This document shows, piece by piece, positions 9,001-17,900 of a stretch of 64,000 nt of DNA. How positions within the stretch are numbered: the stretch's first letter is position 1; each line of letters opens with the position of its first letter. The stretch is from Candidatus Accumulibacter aalborgensis (GTDB taxonomy: Bacteria > Pseudomonadota > Gammaproteobacteria > Burkholderiales > Rhodocyclaceae). Below the pieces are notes generated by a model. The model made no database searches. It saw only the letters and a program-made list of their open reading frames with translations, and was not told the origin of the DNA. Made by a program: the position numbers and the translations under genes. The stretch is from positions 1 to 64,000 of the forward strand of contig NZ_FLQX01000101.1 of assembly GCF_900089955.1 (NCBI RefSeq). Reading direction: 5' to 3'.

Positions 9001-11625
9001 ATAATCGGCAACGCCCTTCGGAATCAGATGCGGTACGTCTACCCAGTTTCCAAGGCCAAAATGGATTCCTCCCTTCAATGGAAGGCCTGAGGAGTCCATC
9101 TCGTCGAGAGATGCGAAGGAATCGAGGTTAATGCTGTTGCGATAACGGCTGCTGAATAAAAGGAATTTCCCGTCGGCAGAGATACCCACAGGTCCGCACA
9201 AATTATCAATATGGCAGCCTGTGACACTGGAGCGTGGGCCGTCGTAGGGCGGAGAAATTCGGGCGATCTCTTCACCCTGATTAAGGTACTCAAAATTGTA
9301 GAAGAGATTGCCGCTAGAATCGGCTGCGACATACGGGCCGATTCTGTCGTTGCCGATTGGCAACGCAGTAATAATTCTCTTTAGTGAGAGGGGGACTGCG
9401 CTATTGGGTTGTTCGTCAAATTGATAGATTTGACCTCTTCCTTCTGAACTGCTGACAAAAAGCCGGTGAGATTGCTCCTCGCCGGAAAGGGCGACGCCCA
9501 AGCCAAAGTTCCCAGCCGAGGCATTGCTGCCATTTGCGTAAAGTTGTTGGACTGGTTTGAAGTCTTTGCACACGACTCCAACCAATGCAATACAAGGATC
9601 ACTCACGCTCTTGTACACGTAAGCCGTGCCCCGCACACCGTTCTTGCCAGCGGAACTAGGCGCACCTACTGCCACGTACTGTCCGGGTCTGTCGATGGCC
9701 ACAGACTCACCAAAGCGTGAACCGCTCTCAATGACTCCGTCCGTGGTTGGAAAAAGACGTTTCAGCAGAGCAGCCCCCCCGGCGACACTCGGGTTATCCG
9801 GATCGATGTGGTAAATATATGCCGTATCCTCCTTCGGACTGCCGATCACCAGTGTTCCGGTCGGTTGGCTCAACGCGACACTGGGCTGGGCATCTGCCGT
9901 TCCGCCCCAGGCGAGGCCGTTGATATTGCGCACGACGGTTTGAGCGGGATTGTCTCCTTCGACGCGGAACGCCAGATCGTACTGGGTAGCCGTAGTCGTT
10001 GGCTGTGTGGCAATGTCGTCGATAATCAGATCCTTGGGATCGAGCAGAACCTGCCCCCCCGACCCGGCATTCAGCCTGGCCGTGGTGGTAAGCTCACCGG
10101 CCGACGAGACTTCGATTCGCCCCCCTTTTCCGACGGTGCCGCTCGCCTCCGCCTGACCGAGCATCGTCGTTCGCTGATCCGACCAGACCACGACCTCGCC
10201 GCCCGTTCCCGAATTCGCTTTGGCGGACAGCCGAGTGGTGTCGTTGATCGCGACGACCTGGGCATTGCGTACTTCATCGACTGCAGCACCCTTGCCGCCC
10301 TGCCATTCTCCGCCCACCCGCAGCTGTCCGCCGGCGGTTTCGCCGTTGGCTTGCACATTGGCCGACAGCAACTGCACGAAATCAGCCGTGACGCTGATAG
10401 CGCCGCCCGCGCCGGCGCTCCCGTCGGACTGGATACTGGCGGACGAAACCAGTTGTTGCCCGCCATCGATGGTCACCGTGCCACCCGAAACGCCGGAAGC
10501 ATTGATCTGCGTCGACTGGGTCTGCCAGAGATCCTTTGCTGCCGCGACCAGCACCTGGCCACCGGAGCCGCTGGAGCCGACCGCCGAGAGAAGGCCGCCG
10601 GTGGTGATGTCGTTGCCGGTGACGCGAATGTCGCCCCCCTTGCTGCCGTCCGCCGAAATCCGGCCAGCCGTGTAGATCGAGTCACCGGCAATCTCGATGC
10701 GCCCACCTGGCCCGGCGCCATCGGCCCGGACTTCGCCGATGTTGCGGACGAGGTCCCCCCGCAGGACAATCCGCCCGCCCTCGGCAGTCAGGCTGCTGGC
10801 GCTGACGATGCCCTCGTTGTTCACCGTCGCACCGAGCAACTGGTTGGCCGCAGCGGTGCTGATGATCACCTGGCCACCGCCGACGTCAACGAGGTTCTTG
10901 TTGTCGATCAGCGCGGCCATGGTGGCCGGATCGACAGTCAGGCTGGTCAGCCGGCTACCCGAAAATTCAAGCGTCACCTTGTCCCCGGCGGCCATCGCCA
11001 CGGTACCCATCCTGGCAATCAGCGCGCCCTCGTTGCGAACTTCGGGTGCCAGCAGCGCCAGATAGCCTCCGTCGGCCGCTGTCAGCGTGCCAAGATTCTC
11101 GACCTTGCCCTTGGCGCCGTTGCGCTCGAACAGATAGCGACCGGCGAGGAAATTCTCGTCGGTGATGTTGAGTGTCGAGGCGGTCAGACCGCCGACATTG
11201 ACCGAGGCGCTGCGACCAAACAGGACGCCATTGGGGTTCACCAGAAAGACCTGCCCGTTGGCATTGAGCCGGCCGTAAATCTGGGTGGCATCCTGCCCGA
11301 CGATGCGGTTGAGGGCGGTGGCGCTGGCCCCGGGCTGAACGAAATTGACCGTTCCCTGGCTGCCGATGTTGAAGCTTTGCCAGTTGGCGATCAGCTTCTG
11401 TGATTGCTGCCGAATGTCCATGGTATTGCCGGAGGCGCTGATGGCCCCTTTTCCCGCCGTGATCTGCCCGCCTTGGGGCAGTTCCGTGGGTCCGACGGGT
11501 CGCAGGTCGACCGCCGCCGTCGTCAGGCTGCCAAAGGCAGACAACACCGCCAGCGCTGTCTGGCTGAGCGGGAAGCCTTGCCGGCTTGATGGGGTCGTGT
11601 GACGGTGGTCTGAGAAAGTAGGCAT
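6046..11625 (-). CDS. Two-partner secretion exoprotein with C-terminal caspase-like peptidase
   Basis: This 1859-aa protein has a TpsA/filamentous-hemagglutinin secretion domain near the N-terminus (about 35-300) with the hallmark NPNGVLFG at 130-137. A long beta-helical, Gly/Ala-rich stretch follows. Next is a region with repeated GSP/GAP-type blades (VIGSPKEDTAYIY, AVGAPSSAG) suggesting a propeller, then MBG/YDG-like domains. The C-terminus (about 1617-1859) is a peptidase C14 caspase-like domain with the dyad His1693 (YYAGHG) and Cys1747 (SDSCFSG). The start at 11625 follows CGGAG; the upstream TTG lacks a good site. The tpsB partner lies immediately upstream on the same strand. An exported caspase is unusual. 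Confidence 0.9.
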   Translation of the reverse strand: MPTFSDHRHTTPSSRQGFPLSQTALAVLSAFGSLTTAAVDLRPVGPTELPQGGQITAGKGAISASGNTMDIRQQSQKLIANWQSFNIGSQGTVNFVQPGASATALNRIVGQDATQIYGRLNANGQVFLVNPNGVLFGRSASVNVGGLTASTLNITDENFLAGRYLFERNGAKGKVENLGTLTAADGGYLALLAPEVRNEGALIARMGTVAMAAGDKVTLEFSGSRLTSLTVDPATMAALIDNKNLVDVGGGQVIISTAAANQLLGATVNNEGIVSASSLTAEGGRIVLRGDLVRNIGEVRADGAGPGGRIEIAGDSIYTAGRISADGSKGGDIRVTGNDITTGGLLSAVGSSGSGGQVLVAAAKDLWQTQSTQINASGVSGGTVTIDGGQQLVSSASIQSDGSAGAGGAISVTADFVQLLSANVQANGETAGGQLRVGGEWQGGKGAAVDEVRNAQVVAINDTTRLSAKANSGTGGEVVVWSDQRTTMLGQAEASGTVGKGGRIEVSSAGELTTTARLNAGSGGQVLLDPKDLIIDDIATQPTTTATQYDLAFRVEGDNPAQTVVRNINGLAWGGTADAQPSVALSQPTGTLVIGSPKEDTAYIYHIDPDNPSVAGGAALLKRLFPTTDGVIESGSRFGESVAIDRPGQYVAVGAPSSAGKNGVRGTAYVYKSVSDPCIALVGVVCKDFKPVQQLYANGSNASAGNFGLGVALSGEEQSHRLFVSSSEGRGQIYQFDEQPNSAVPLSLKRIITALPIGNDRIGPYVAADSSGNLFYNFEYLNQGEEIARISPPYDGPRSSVTGCHIDNLCGPVGISADGKFLLFSSRYRNSINLDSFASLDEMDSSGLPLKGGIHFGLGNWVDVPHLIPKGVADYSQITGVAVGEGDSPLFVVGWSNPRSDAYGGNVVSLFRLYPGTGEIPPSVTSQRFRDNPSETNTISATAVRNLLATGAQLTLQANNDLTVKAPVTVNNPSGNGGDLTLQAGRSVLVNASITTDNGNLKVVANEANANETNANNGVFPANRGPGPAVVTMNGTIDAGTGTVSMTIASGEGRTGNAASSGDITLGTITAGRITAVNEGPSGGNIVLLNNAKLTASGSGDALVLAAASGGYFVNKGASVTTTPGRWLVYSASADPAKNTFGNLISDQQPLWNRSYSPPPTVVTETGNRYLFKDTPTVRVAYVPTVGGASQPYDGIWHPVENILKGEGQLSSSRTAIEDQLTKQWLKGQPAYKETTVDEVLEIAEKNKPAIVFEGKLLTEGKLRNVLMKDGNVIPYDISYSASGGDVHAAPTGYLVDTGTSGDVKGIVPVTITPAPLQISTDNVVKTYDGTVEAPGAKAVVVEGQLYSPDQLRVEGNFAYGDKNAGMGKEVVIVGRVTVDDGNGGHNYQGFNNKDIYRPNTTSTIDKARLTVNLAETQCRVEDQKDPFQYSFTGFKNAETAEQVVNGTPTFSLDSGSLRAGAAQPLLMTDAGTLSATNYEYVIGRSNAVVDVFPGAALAYTVRSQSDTALRDASSAEAAQVAATFVADKTNNARFVSPESVNVSSLAGNGAAFVNYVGARYADRQERFSSAISMLETNPSLADLAQCKPGDAPETLCIPAVGTPQFGANPAAEIQRKVAYLFANQAYDPKKGVDPLSTPYSDTEAIGKILQDDYGYEVNIVRDATRRDLILTLKKAAEAHARDESIFLYYAGHGIELRERQSGDMMGYWLPVDANARDPRTWVSNADIGKFMQLLPAKQVMLVSDSCFSGRLAVERKIEKGDVETRRAQLLAKRAVTVMSSGNFEEVDDAGKGDHSIFAWSLIEQLNASVQHDKLVEGNDLFTAVRARIHAEKFPQTPQYSALLSSGYEPGGDFFLERR

Positions 11626-11682
11626 GGCGAACTCCGTGGCGGACAAGGGATTGAAGACGCTGACCGGAAAATGACCGGCTAA

Positions 11683-13485
11683 TCAGAAGAAATACGAGAG
11701 GTTGGCCCAGAAGCGCGGGTCGCGCTTGAGTCCGTCGGAATCGGTCCCGTTCACGTTGCGCAAGGGGTTCTCGCCGATCCGCCAGGCCACCGCCGCGGCA
11801 AGGTTGAAACGGCCCGGTTGCGTGTAATAAAGGCCAAAACCGGCGCCGTACAGACTGACATCGTTATGCGTGGAAGGAACGCCGGAAGGCACTTCGTGCA
11901 GTCTGTGGATGTGTCCCCCATCGACGAAAGCCGAGCCCACCACCCCTCCGAACATGCGGTAGCGCAGCTCGATATTGGCCAGGATGCCTTGATCACCGGC
12001 AGCCTCGCTGACGGGGTAGGCGCGCACGCCGAAGGGTCCTCCGAGGGTCATCTGCTGCGAGGTATCCAGGTTCGTGAAGGCGTACTGGCCGCTGCCCGAC
12101 AACGACCAGGTCAGGTTTTCGGTGAGCCGCCGCTGATAGCTGGCGGCGGCGCTGATCTTGGTGAAATTGCCCTCGACCCCGGACGGATCGACCTGGACGA
12201 AACCCACCGAGTTTCCACAGCCGGGAAAGCTGAAAGTCTGTCCGGGACCAAAGCGGACGGAACCGCTGGTCAACTGCCCGCTACCGGTCAGGAAAGAATC
12301 CGAGACACCGTCGAGCCGGTCGAAAGCCAGGCCGATCTGCATGAGGTCGACGTCCTTGTCAGTCAGTGGAACACAATCGCTGGTCGCCGTTGCCTTTAGT
12401 TTCAGGTGCTCGTAGCGTGCCGAAGCGTACAGATTCTGGTTTCCCGAGCGCACGATCGGATAGCTCAGGCCGGCAAAATAGGTGGTCGACGTTCCTTTTA
12501 CATTGAGCGAAGCGAACTGTTCACCCAATCGGTAGTCAAGTTCGGACGCTCCGAGCTGCAGACTCAGGCCATCGTAGCCGATGGGCGTCGCATAAATGAG
12601 GCTGCCATAGGTGTTGACGCGTGAGTCGACGAACATTCCCATCGCATTGAGCGTCGCCGAGCCGCCTCGGCCGTCGACGTTGTTTAGCCTGATGAGCGCA
12701 CTCAATTGGTTCTGGCCCACAGAGCGGGTGCCAAAGTTGTCGGCATTGATGCTGCCCGCTACGAAAGGCAATGGCCGAACGTAGATGTTCTCATCAGTCA
12801 ACCCGGGATCGGCGCCCGGCTGCAACGCAGAGCGAACGTCTATGCCGCCGAAGTCATTGAGCAGGAGCATGCTCCGCTCCAGTTCGGGAATCCGGATAGG
12901 CTCTCCCTCTTGTTGCCGAGCCAGGAGGGTGTTGCGGACCCTTTCGGGTGGAAAGCGTACGTCGTCGCCAAGTTGAATGTTGATCACACCAAGCCTTCCC
13001 TCCAGGACAACCAGCCGAACGACACCGTCCGTGATGTCCTGCTCGGGAATAAGGGTTCGCGCGACGTAGCCCTGGCGAGCGTAGCTGGCGGTAACGACCT
13101 GAACCTGGCGAATGAGTTCGGGCAGGGTCAAGGATCGCCCGATCATGGGCCTGAGCAACTCCTGGAGTTCCTCTTGCGGCAATAGCGTGACGCCATCCAA
13201 GCGAAAACCCTGCACGAGAATTGAAGCCTCCAGGTGCTCGGGGCCCAGTTTGTCTGGCGGTGGCTGGGTGGTCACCGGGGGTGGAGCTTTGGTGCTCTCG
13301 CGTTGCTGCTCACGCTGCTCGCGCTGTTCCGTCTCCTGGATATTCCTCAACACCGCCCCAGGGTCCGGGGCAATGACCCTGGGCAATTGTTGTGCTGACG
13401 CAGGCGGAACGACCGACAATGCCAAGCCAGCCAGCACAACAGTCCGAGCCGTCCGGGAAGTCCGGATTTCTTTCTTGATTTTCAT
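11683..13485 (-). CDS. TpsB outer-membrane transporter (ShlB/FhaC family)
   Basis: TpsB proteins are 16-stranded outer-membrane barrels that recognise the TPS domain of their partner and thread it to the cell surface. This 600-aa protein has a signal peptide (VVLAGLALSVVPPASAQ), a Gln/Arg-rich and proline-rich linker (about 40-85), and POTRA-type domains (about 95-250; VQGFRLDGVTLLP, YARQGYVARTLIPEQDI). The C-terminal barrel ends in an aromatic residue (FWANLSYFF), as usual for outer-membrane proteins. The start at 13485 has AGGGAT upstream. It lies 57 bp before tpsA on the same strand, so they are very likely one operon. Confidence 0.92.
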   Translation of the reverse strand: MKIKKEIRTSRTARTVVLAGLALSVVPPASAQQLPRVIAPDPGAVLRNIQETEQREQREQQRESTKAPPPVTTQPPPDKLGPEHLEASILVQGFRLDGVTLLPQEELQELLRPMIGRSLTLPELIRQVQVVTASYARQGYVARTLIPEQDITDGVVRLVVLEGRLGVINIQLGDDVRFPPERVRNTLLARQQEGEPIRIPELERSMLLLNDFGGIDVRSALQPGADPGLTDENIYVRPLPFVAGSINADNFGTRSVGQNQLSALIRLNNVDGRGGSATLNAMGMFVDSRVNTYGSLIYATPIGYDGLSLQLGASELDYRLGEQFASLNVKGTSTTYFAGLSYPIVRSGNQNLYASARYEHLKLKATATSDCVPLTDKDVDLMQIGLAFDRLDGVSDSFLTGSGQLTSGSVRFGPGQTFSFPGCGNSVGFVQVDPSGVEGNFTKISAAASYQRRLTENLTWSLSGSGQYAFTNLDTSQQMTLGGPFGVRAYPVSEAAGDQGILANIELRYRMFGGVVGSAFVDGGHIHRLHEVPSGVPSTHNDVSLYGAGFGLYYTQPGRFNLAAAVAWRIGENPLRNVNGTDSDGLKRDPRFWANLSYFF

Positions 13486-13540
13486 GGGGATCCCTAGCTT
13501 GATCGCTGACAATCAAGTGTCGATCACCTTGAAAACCGGC

Positions 13541-13562
13541 GCATCACCCAAATGGGTGATGC
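13541..13562. promoter_or_regulatory. Perfect palindrome upstream of tpsB
   Basis: Ten-bp perfect arms (GCATCACCCA and TGGGTGATGC) flank a central AA. The site lies 56 bp upstream of the tpsB start and 58 bp after the stop of the MaoC-PTA gene. It could be an operator for the tps operon. On the minus strand it is followed by a short GGTTTTC, so a weak terminator for the upstream gene is the alternative. Confidence 0.6.
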
Positions 13563-13620
13563 CAGTCCGGGAGAGTGCTTGTGGATGCCGGCGGCAGCCG
13601 GCTTCATCAGGCGGTGCGCT

Positions 13621-15039
13621 TCAACCGGACTTCTGCTTCTCGCGATTGGCGTGGGCGATCAGGGCCGCGATCACGCATGAGGCGATGCGCGTTTCGGCGG
13701 TATCGGCGCGGCTGGTGAGGACGATTGGTACCCTGGCGCCGAGGACGATACCGGCGCTGAGCGCGTTGGCCAGATACTCGAGCTGCTTGGCGATCATGTT
13801 GCCGGACTCGAGGTCGGGAACGACGAGGATGTCGGCACGACCGGCCACCGCCGAGGTGATGCCCTTGGTCTTGGCAGCGACCAGCGACACGGCGTTGTCG
13901 AAGGCGAGCGGGCCGTCGAGCAGGCCACCCTTGATCTGGCCGCGATCGGCCATCTTGCACAGGGCGGCGGCGTCGAGCGTGGACTGAATCTTCGGGTTGA
14001 CGGTTTCGACCGCCGAGAGAATGGCCACCTTGGGTTCGGGGGTGCCGATGATGTGCGCCAGGTCGATCGCGTTCTGGATGATGTCGACCTTCTCTTCGAG
14101 CGTCGGCAGGATGTTGATCGCCGCATCGGTGATCATGATCGGTCGCGGGTAGGTCGGCACGTCCATCAGGAAGACGTGGCTGATTCGGCGCTCGGTGCGC
14201 AGACCGGCGGCGCGCGAGATGACCTCGGCCATCAGTTCGTCGGTGTGCAGGCTACCTTTCATCAGGGCCTCGACGTCGCCGCTGCGGACCAGCGTGACGG
14301 CCATCGCCGCCGCATCGTGACTGTGTTTCACGTTGACGATGCGGTGTGAGCCGAGGTCGAAACCGTTTTCCTCGGCGACGGCCCGGATCTTCGCCTCCGG
14401 GCCGATCAGGAATGGGTCGATCAGATTGGCCTCGGCAGCCAGCAGAGCGCCCCTGAGCGACTCGCGGTCGCAGGGGTGAACGACGGCCATGTCGATCGGC
14501 GCCAGGCCGGCGGCACGTGCGACCAGAACCTGCAGGCGCGCGTACTTGTCGGAAATGGTGATTTCCGGCATCGCTGTGCGCTTGGTCTTGATCTTCTCGG
14601 TCGGCGCCAGGACTTCGGCGCTGCCCGATACGACGAGCAGGTTCTCCTGATTGACGCAGGCGCAGTCGAGGACGATGTGGTGGTTGTGGTCGAACTTCTG
14701 CCGGACCGTCACCGTCACGGTGATCGTGTCGCCTATCGTCACCGGCCGCGCAAAATGCAGCGTCGAGTCGATCAACACGGTTCCCGGCCCTGGGAATTGC
14801 GTGCCGAGGATGGTTGACATCAGCGAGGCGGTCCACATGCCGTGGGCGATGAAATCGCGGAATAGCCCGCTGTGCCTGAATTCGGCGTTGGCCAGGGCGG
14901 GATTCATGTCGCCGGACATCAGCGCGAAGAGCTTGACGTCCTCCGGGCGTAGCGTGCGGACCAGTGACGAGGTGTCGCCGACGTTGATTTCATCGAAGCG
15001 TCGACTTTCGAGAAAATCAGGAGAGGTCTCAAAGTGCAT
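13621..15039 (-). CDS. MaoC-type hydratase / phosphate acetyl- or butyryltransferase fusion
   Basis: The 472-aa protein has an N-terminal MaoC hot-dog domain (about 15-150; VKLFALMSGDMNPAL, FIAHGMWTASLMSTILG). A phosphate acetyl/butyryltransferase domain follows (about 160-465; SHVFLMDVPTYPRPIMITDA, GGLLDGPLAFDNAVS). Such fusions are annotated as bifunctional enoyl-CoA hydratase/phosphate acetyltransferase. They could interconvert acyl-CoA and acyl phosphate and act in acetate or hydroxyacyl-CoA metabolism. The ATG at 15039 has AGGGAG upstream. It is divergent from the hox operon with a 263-bp gap and shares no obvious regulation. Which acyl group is used cannot be told from sequence. Confidence 0.88.
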   Translation of the reverse strand: MHFETSPDFLESRRFDEINVGDTSSLVRTLRPEDVKLFALMSGDMNPALANAEFRHSGLFRDFIAHGMWTASLMSTILGTQFPGPGTVLIDSTLHFARPVTIGDTITVTVTVRQKFDHNHHIVLDCACVNQENLLVVSGSAEVLAPTEKIKTKRTAMPEITISDKYARLQVLVARAAGLAPIDMAVVHPCDRESLRGALLAAEANLIDPFLIGPEAKIRAVAEENGFDLGSHRIVNVKHSHDAAAMAVTLVRSGDVEALMKGSLHTDELMAEVISRAAGLRTERRISHVFLMDVPTYPRPIMITDAAINILPTLEEKVDIIQNAIDLAHIIGTPEPKVAILSAVETVNPKIQSTLDAAALCKMADRGQIKGGLLDGPLAFDNAVSLVAAKTKGITSAVAGRADILVVPDLESGNMIAKQLEYLANALSAGIVLGARVPIVLTSRADTAETRIASCVIAALIAHANREKQKSG

Positions 15040-15302
15040 GATGGTACTCCCTGGGGTACTCAGTACTCAGAAGGTGGTAGCCGGAATGGTAACCCCATTG
15101 ATCATTATGCTGCAATGCACCACGAAATGGTAGGGGAGCGGGTGGAGGAGCCGGGATGGGAGCGGAACGTCGGAGGAACGCCGCCGGGCGTTTCCACGGC
15201 ATGGCTTTCCCACTTCCCGTTGACCTGGATCAGCACGCGCCCCGATCGTCGGACTAAGCTGCGGTACAGCGTATCGGAAACTGCCTTGAGCAGCGGGAGG
15301 TC

Positions 15303-17147
15303 ATGGTGACGAACGAGTGCATTGAAACACGACGGCTTGAGGCCTTGCTGCTGCCGATCGTCGACGGTCATCGTCGTGACCCCGGCCTTCTGCTCCAGAT
15401 CCTGCGCGCGGTGCAGGATGCCTTGGGCTATCTGCCGGCCGCCGCGCTGACGGTCATCGCGCGGGCGCTCAATCTGCCGCGCGCGCGCGTCGAAGGCGTT
15501 GCAGGCTTTTACTCTTTTCTTCATCTGGCCCCCGTTGGGCGCTACCGCGTGCTGTTCTCGGACAACATCACCGACCGCATGCTGGGCAGCGTCGAGCTGA
15601 TGGATCGCCTGTGCAACAGGTTGTGGATCGAACGTGGCAAGGTCTCCGAAGACGGGCTGGTCAGCGTCGATACGACGTCCTGCACCGGCATGTGCGATCA
15701 GGGGCCGGCGCTGCTGGTCAATGGCCAGGCGCTGACCCGCATGTCGGCCGAACGGATCGACCGTATCAGCGAATTGATCAGGGCGGAGACCCCGCTGGCC
15801 GACTGGCCGAGCGAGTATTTTGTCGTCGAAGACAACATCAGGCGCCGCGACGCGGTGCTGACTGCCCAATCGCCAGCGGGAGAAGCACTGCAGGCGGCCA
15901 TTGCACGCGGTGCCGATGCGATGCTGGCGGAAATGAAGATCTCCAACTTGCGCGGCCGCGGCGGCGCGGGGTTTACCACGTACATCAAATGGGAGTCGGC
16001 ACGCCGGGCGACCTGCCGCCATGAACCCCCGGCGCGTTACGTGGTCTGCAACGCCGACGAGGGCGAACCGGGGACCTTCAAGGATCGCATCCTGCTCTCG
16101 AGCTATGCCGACCTGCTGTTCGATGGCATGAGCGTCGCCGGCGTAACGATCGGGGCGAGCAAGGGTCTGGTCTACCTGCGTGGCGAGTACGCCTATCTGC
16201 TGCCGGCACTGCACGAGAACCTGGAGCGCCGCCGCCGTAGTGGCCTGCTCGGACCGGCGCTGTGCGGCCACGCCGATCTCGCTTTTGACATCGACATCCA
16301 TCTCGGCGCTGGCGCTTACGTCTGTGGCGAGGAAACGGCCCTGCTCGAGTCGCTAGAAGGCAAGCGCGGCGTGCCGCGGATTCGCCCGCCTTTCCCGGTC
16401 AGCGAAGGTTATCTTGGCCAACCGACGGTGGTGAACAACGTCGAGACGCTGTGCAAGGCGGCGCTGATCGCGGTCAACGGCGGCGCCTGGTTCGCTGCTC
16501 TGGGGACCAAGCAATCGACGGGGACCAAGCTCTTGTCGATCTCGGGCGACGTCGAGACTCCCGGGATTTACGAGTACCCCCTCGGAGTTTCGGTGGCACA
16601 GGTGCTCAACGACTGCGGCGCCGGCAACGCGCAGGCGGTGCAGATCAGCGGCCCCTCGGGAACCTGCCTGGCGATGCACGAGTTCTCTCGCCGCATCGCT
16701 TTTGAAGACGTGTCGACGGCGGGTGCGTTCATGGTTTTCGGAGCGCACCGCGACATGTTCGAGGTGGCGCGCAACTTCGCGCATTTCTTCGCGCACGAAA
16801 GCTGCGGTTTCTGTACGCCGTGCCGCGTCGGCACGGCGTTGGTTGCCAACTGCATGGACAAGATCTCCAACGGCCTGGGTTCGCAATACGACATCCGCGA
16901 GATTTTCAAGATCCACCGTCTGTTGCACGCGGCCAGCCATTGCGGGCTGGGACAGTCGGCCTGCAATCCGCTCTTCGACACGCTGAACAAGTTTCGCCCG
17001 GCGTATGAGCGACGCCTACGGTCGCTCGACTTCGAGCCGGCCTTCGACCTCGACCAGGCGCTGGCCAGCGCGCGCCAGATGACCGGGCGCGACGACCCCG
17101 CGGCGCACTTCGGTCTGGCCGCCAGAGTTCCGGGAGTTGAATCATGA
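15303..17147 (+). CDS. hoxF: NAD-reducing hydrogenase, diaphorase large subunit HoxF
   Basis: HoxF carries the FMN and NAD(H) site of the soluble bidirectional [NiFe] hydrogenase. The 614-aa protein begins with a NuoE/HoxE-like 2Fe-2S domain (about 1-160; SCTGMCDQGPALLVNG). The flavin/NADH-binding NuoF-like domain follows (about 200-570), with GRGGAGF, CNADEGEPGTFKDR, and the 4Fe-4S motif ESCGFCTPCRVG. Because the HoxE-like domain is built in, absence of a separate hoxE is normal for the Ralstonia-type enzyme. The start has GGGAGG a few nt upstream. It overlaps hoxU by 4 nt (ATGA), showing one transcript. Confidence 0.95.
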   Translation: MVTNECIETRRLEALLLPIVDGHRRDPGLLLQILRAVQDALGYLPAAALTVIARALNLPRARVEGVAGFYSFLHLAPVGRYRVLFSDNITDRMLGSVELMDRLCNRLWIERGKVSEDGLVSVDTTSCTGMCDQGPALLVNGQALTRMSAERIDRISELIRAETPLADWPSEYFVVEDNIRRRDAVLTAQSPAGEALQAAIARGADAMLAEMKISNLRGRGGAGFTTYIKWESARRATCRHEPPARYVVCNADEGEPGTFKDRILLSSYADLLFDGMSVAGVTIGASKGLVYLRGEYAYLLPALHENLERRRRSGLLGPALCGHADLAFDIDIHLGAGAYVCGEETALLESLEGKRGVPRIRPPFPVSEGYLGQPTVVNNVETLCKAALIAVNGGAWFAALGTKQSTGTKLLSISGDVETPGIYEYPLGVSVAQVLNDCGAGNAQAVQISGPSGTCLAMHEFSRRIAFEDVSTAGAFMVFGAHRDMFEVARNFAHFFAHESCGFCTPCRVGTALVANCMDKISNGLGSQYDIREIFKIHRLLHAASHCGLGQSACNPLFDTLNKFRPAYERRLRSLDFEPAFDLDQALASARQMTGRDDPAAHFGLAARVPGVES

Positions 17148-17899
17148 ATGGAGTCACGAATGGAGTCATCAAGCAGCAAAGCCTCCTGCTCGATGGCATG
17201 CCGGTGCCTTTCGACGACGGACAAACGATCATGGACGCCGCGATGGCCGCCGAGATCTTCATTCCGCACCTCTGCCACCACCCCGAGTTCAAGCCGCAGG
17301 GGAGTTGCAAGCTGTGCACGGTGAAGGCCAATGGCCGCTACGTTTCGTCGTGCACGATGCCGGCCAAGGACGGCATGGAGGTCGAGAACAACTCTCCCGA
17401 CTTGAACGACAAGCGCCGGACGATGCTGCAGATGCTGTTCGTCGAGGGCAATCACTTCTGTCCCTCGTGCGAAAAGAGCGGCAACTGCATGCTCCAGGCG
17501 CTGGCCTACGAACTCGAGATGCTGTCGCCGCACTTCGAACAGTTCTATCCCGACCGGCCGGTCGATGCTTCGCACCCCGACGTCCTGCTCGACTTCAACC
17601 GCTGCATTCTGTGCGAACTGTGCGTACGCGCCAGTCGCGATGTCGACGGCAAGAACGTCTTCGCGCTGTCCGGGCGAGGCATCAGCAAGCATCTGATCGT
17701 CAACGCCGAGTCCGGCCGCCTGGCCGATACCGACTTTTCGCTCGCTGACCACGCGGCCCACGTCTGCCCGGTCGGCGTCATCCTCGAAAAGCGCCAGGGT
17801 TTCGCGGTGCCGATCGGTCGCCGTCGCTACGATGTCGACCCGATCGGCATGCAGGTCGAACGGCTGGCGGCGCGCAGCGCGACCGACGAGGAGAGTTGA
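17144..17899 (+). CDS. hoxU: NAD-reducing hydrogenase, diaphorase small subunit HoxU
   Basis: HoxU passes electrons between HoxF and the hydrogenase dimer. The 251-aa protein resembles the N-terminal part of NuoG. It has a 2Fe-2S ferredoxin domain (about 10-95; HLCHHPEFKPQGSCKLCTV), the Cys/His cluster motif HFCPSCEKSGNCMLQ (about 105-120), and a 4Fe-4S domain with CILCELCVRASRDV. The further distal Cys is in HVCPVGVI. All expected cluster ligands are present. It overlaps hoxF by 4 nt and hoxY starts 2 nt after its stop. Confidence 0.95.
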   Translation: MNGVTNGVIKQQSLLLDGMPVPFDDGQTIMDAAMAAEIFIPHLCHHPEFKPQGSCKLCTVKANGRYVSSCTMPAKDGMEVENNSPDLNDKRRTMLQMLFVEGNHFCPSCEKSGNCMLQALAYELEMLSPHFEQFYPDRPVDASHPDVLLDFNRCILCELCVRASRDVDGKNVFALSGRGISKHLIVNAESGRLADTDFSLADHAAHVCPVGVILEKRQGFAVPIGRRRYDVDPIGMQVERLAARSATDEES

Positions 17900-17900
17900 G

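Noticed and set aside
9808-11403. 531-codon frame opposite the TPS exoprotein
   Set aside because: Repetitive GC-rich sequence gives long empty frames; no known domain or ribosome binding site.
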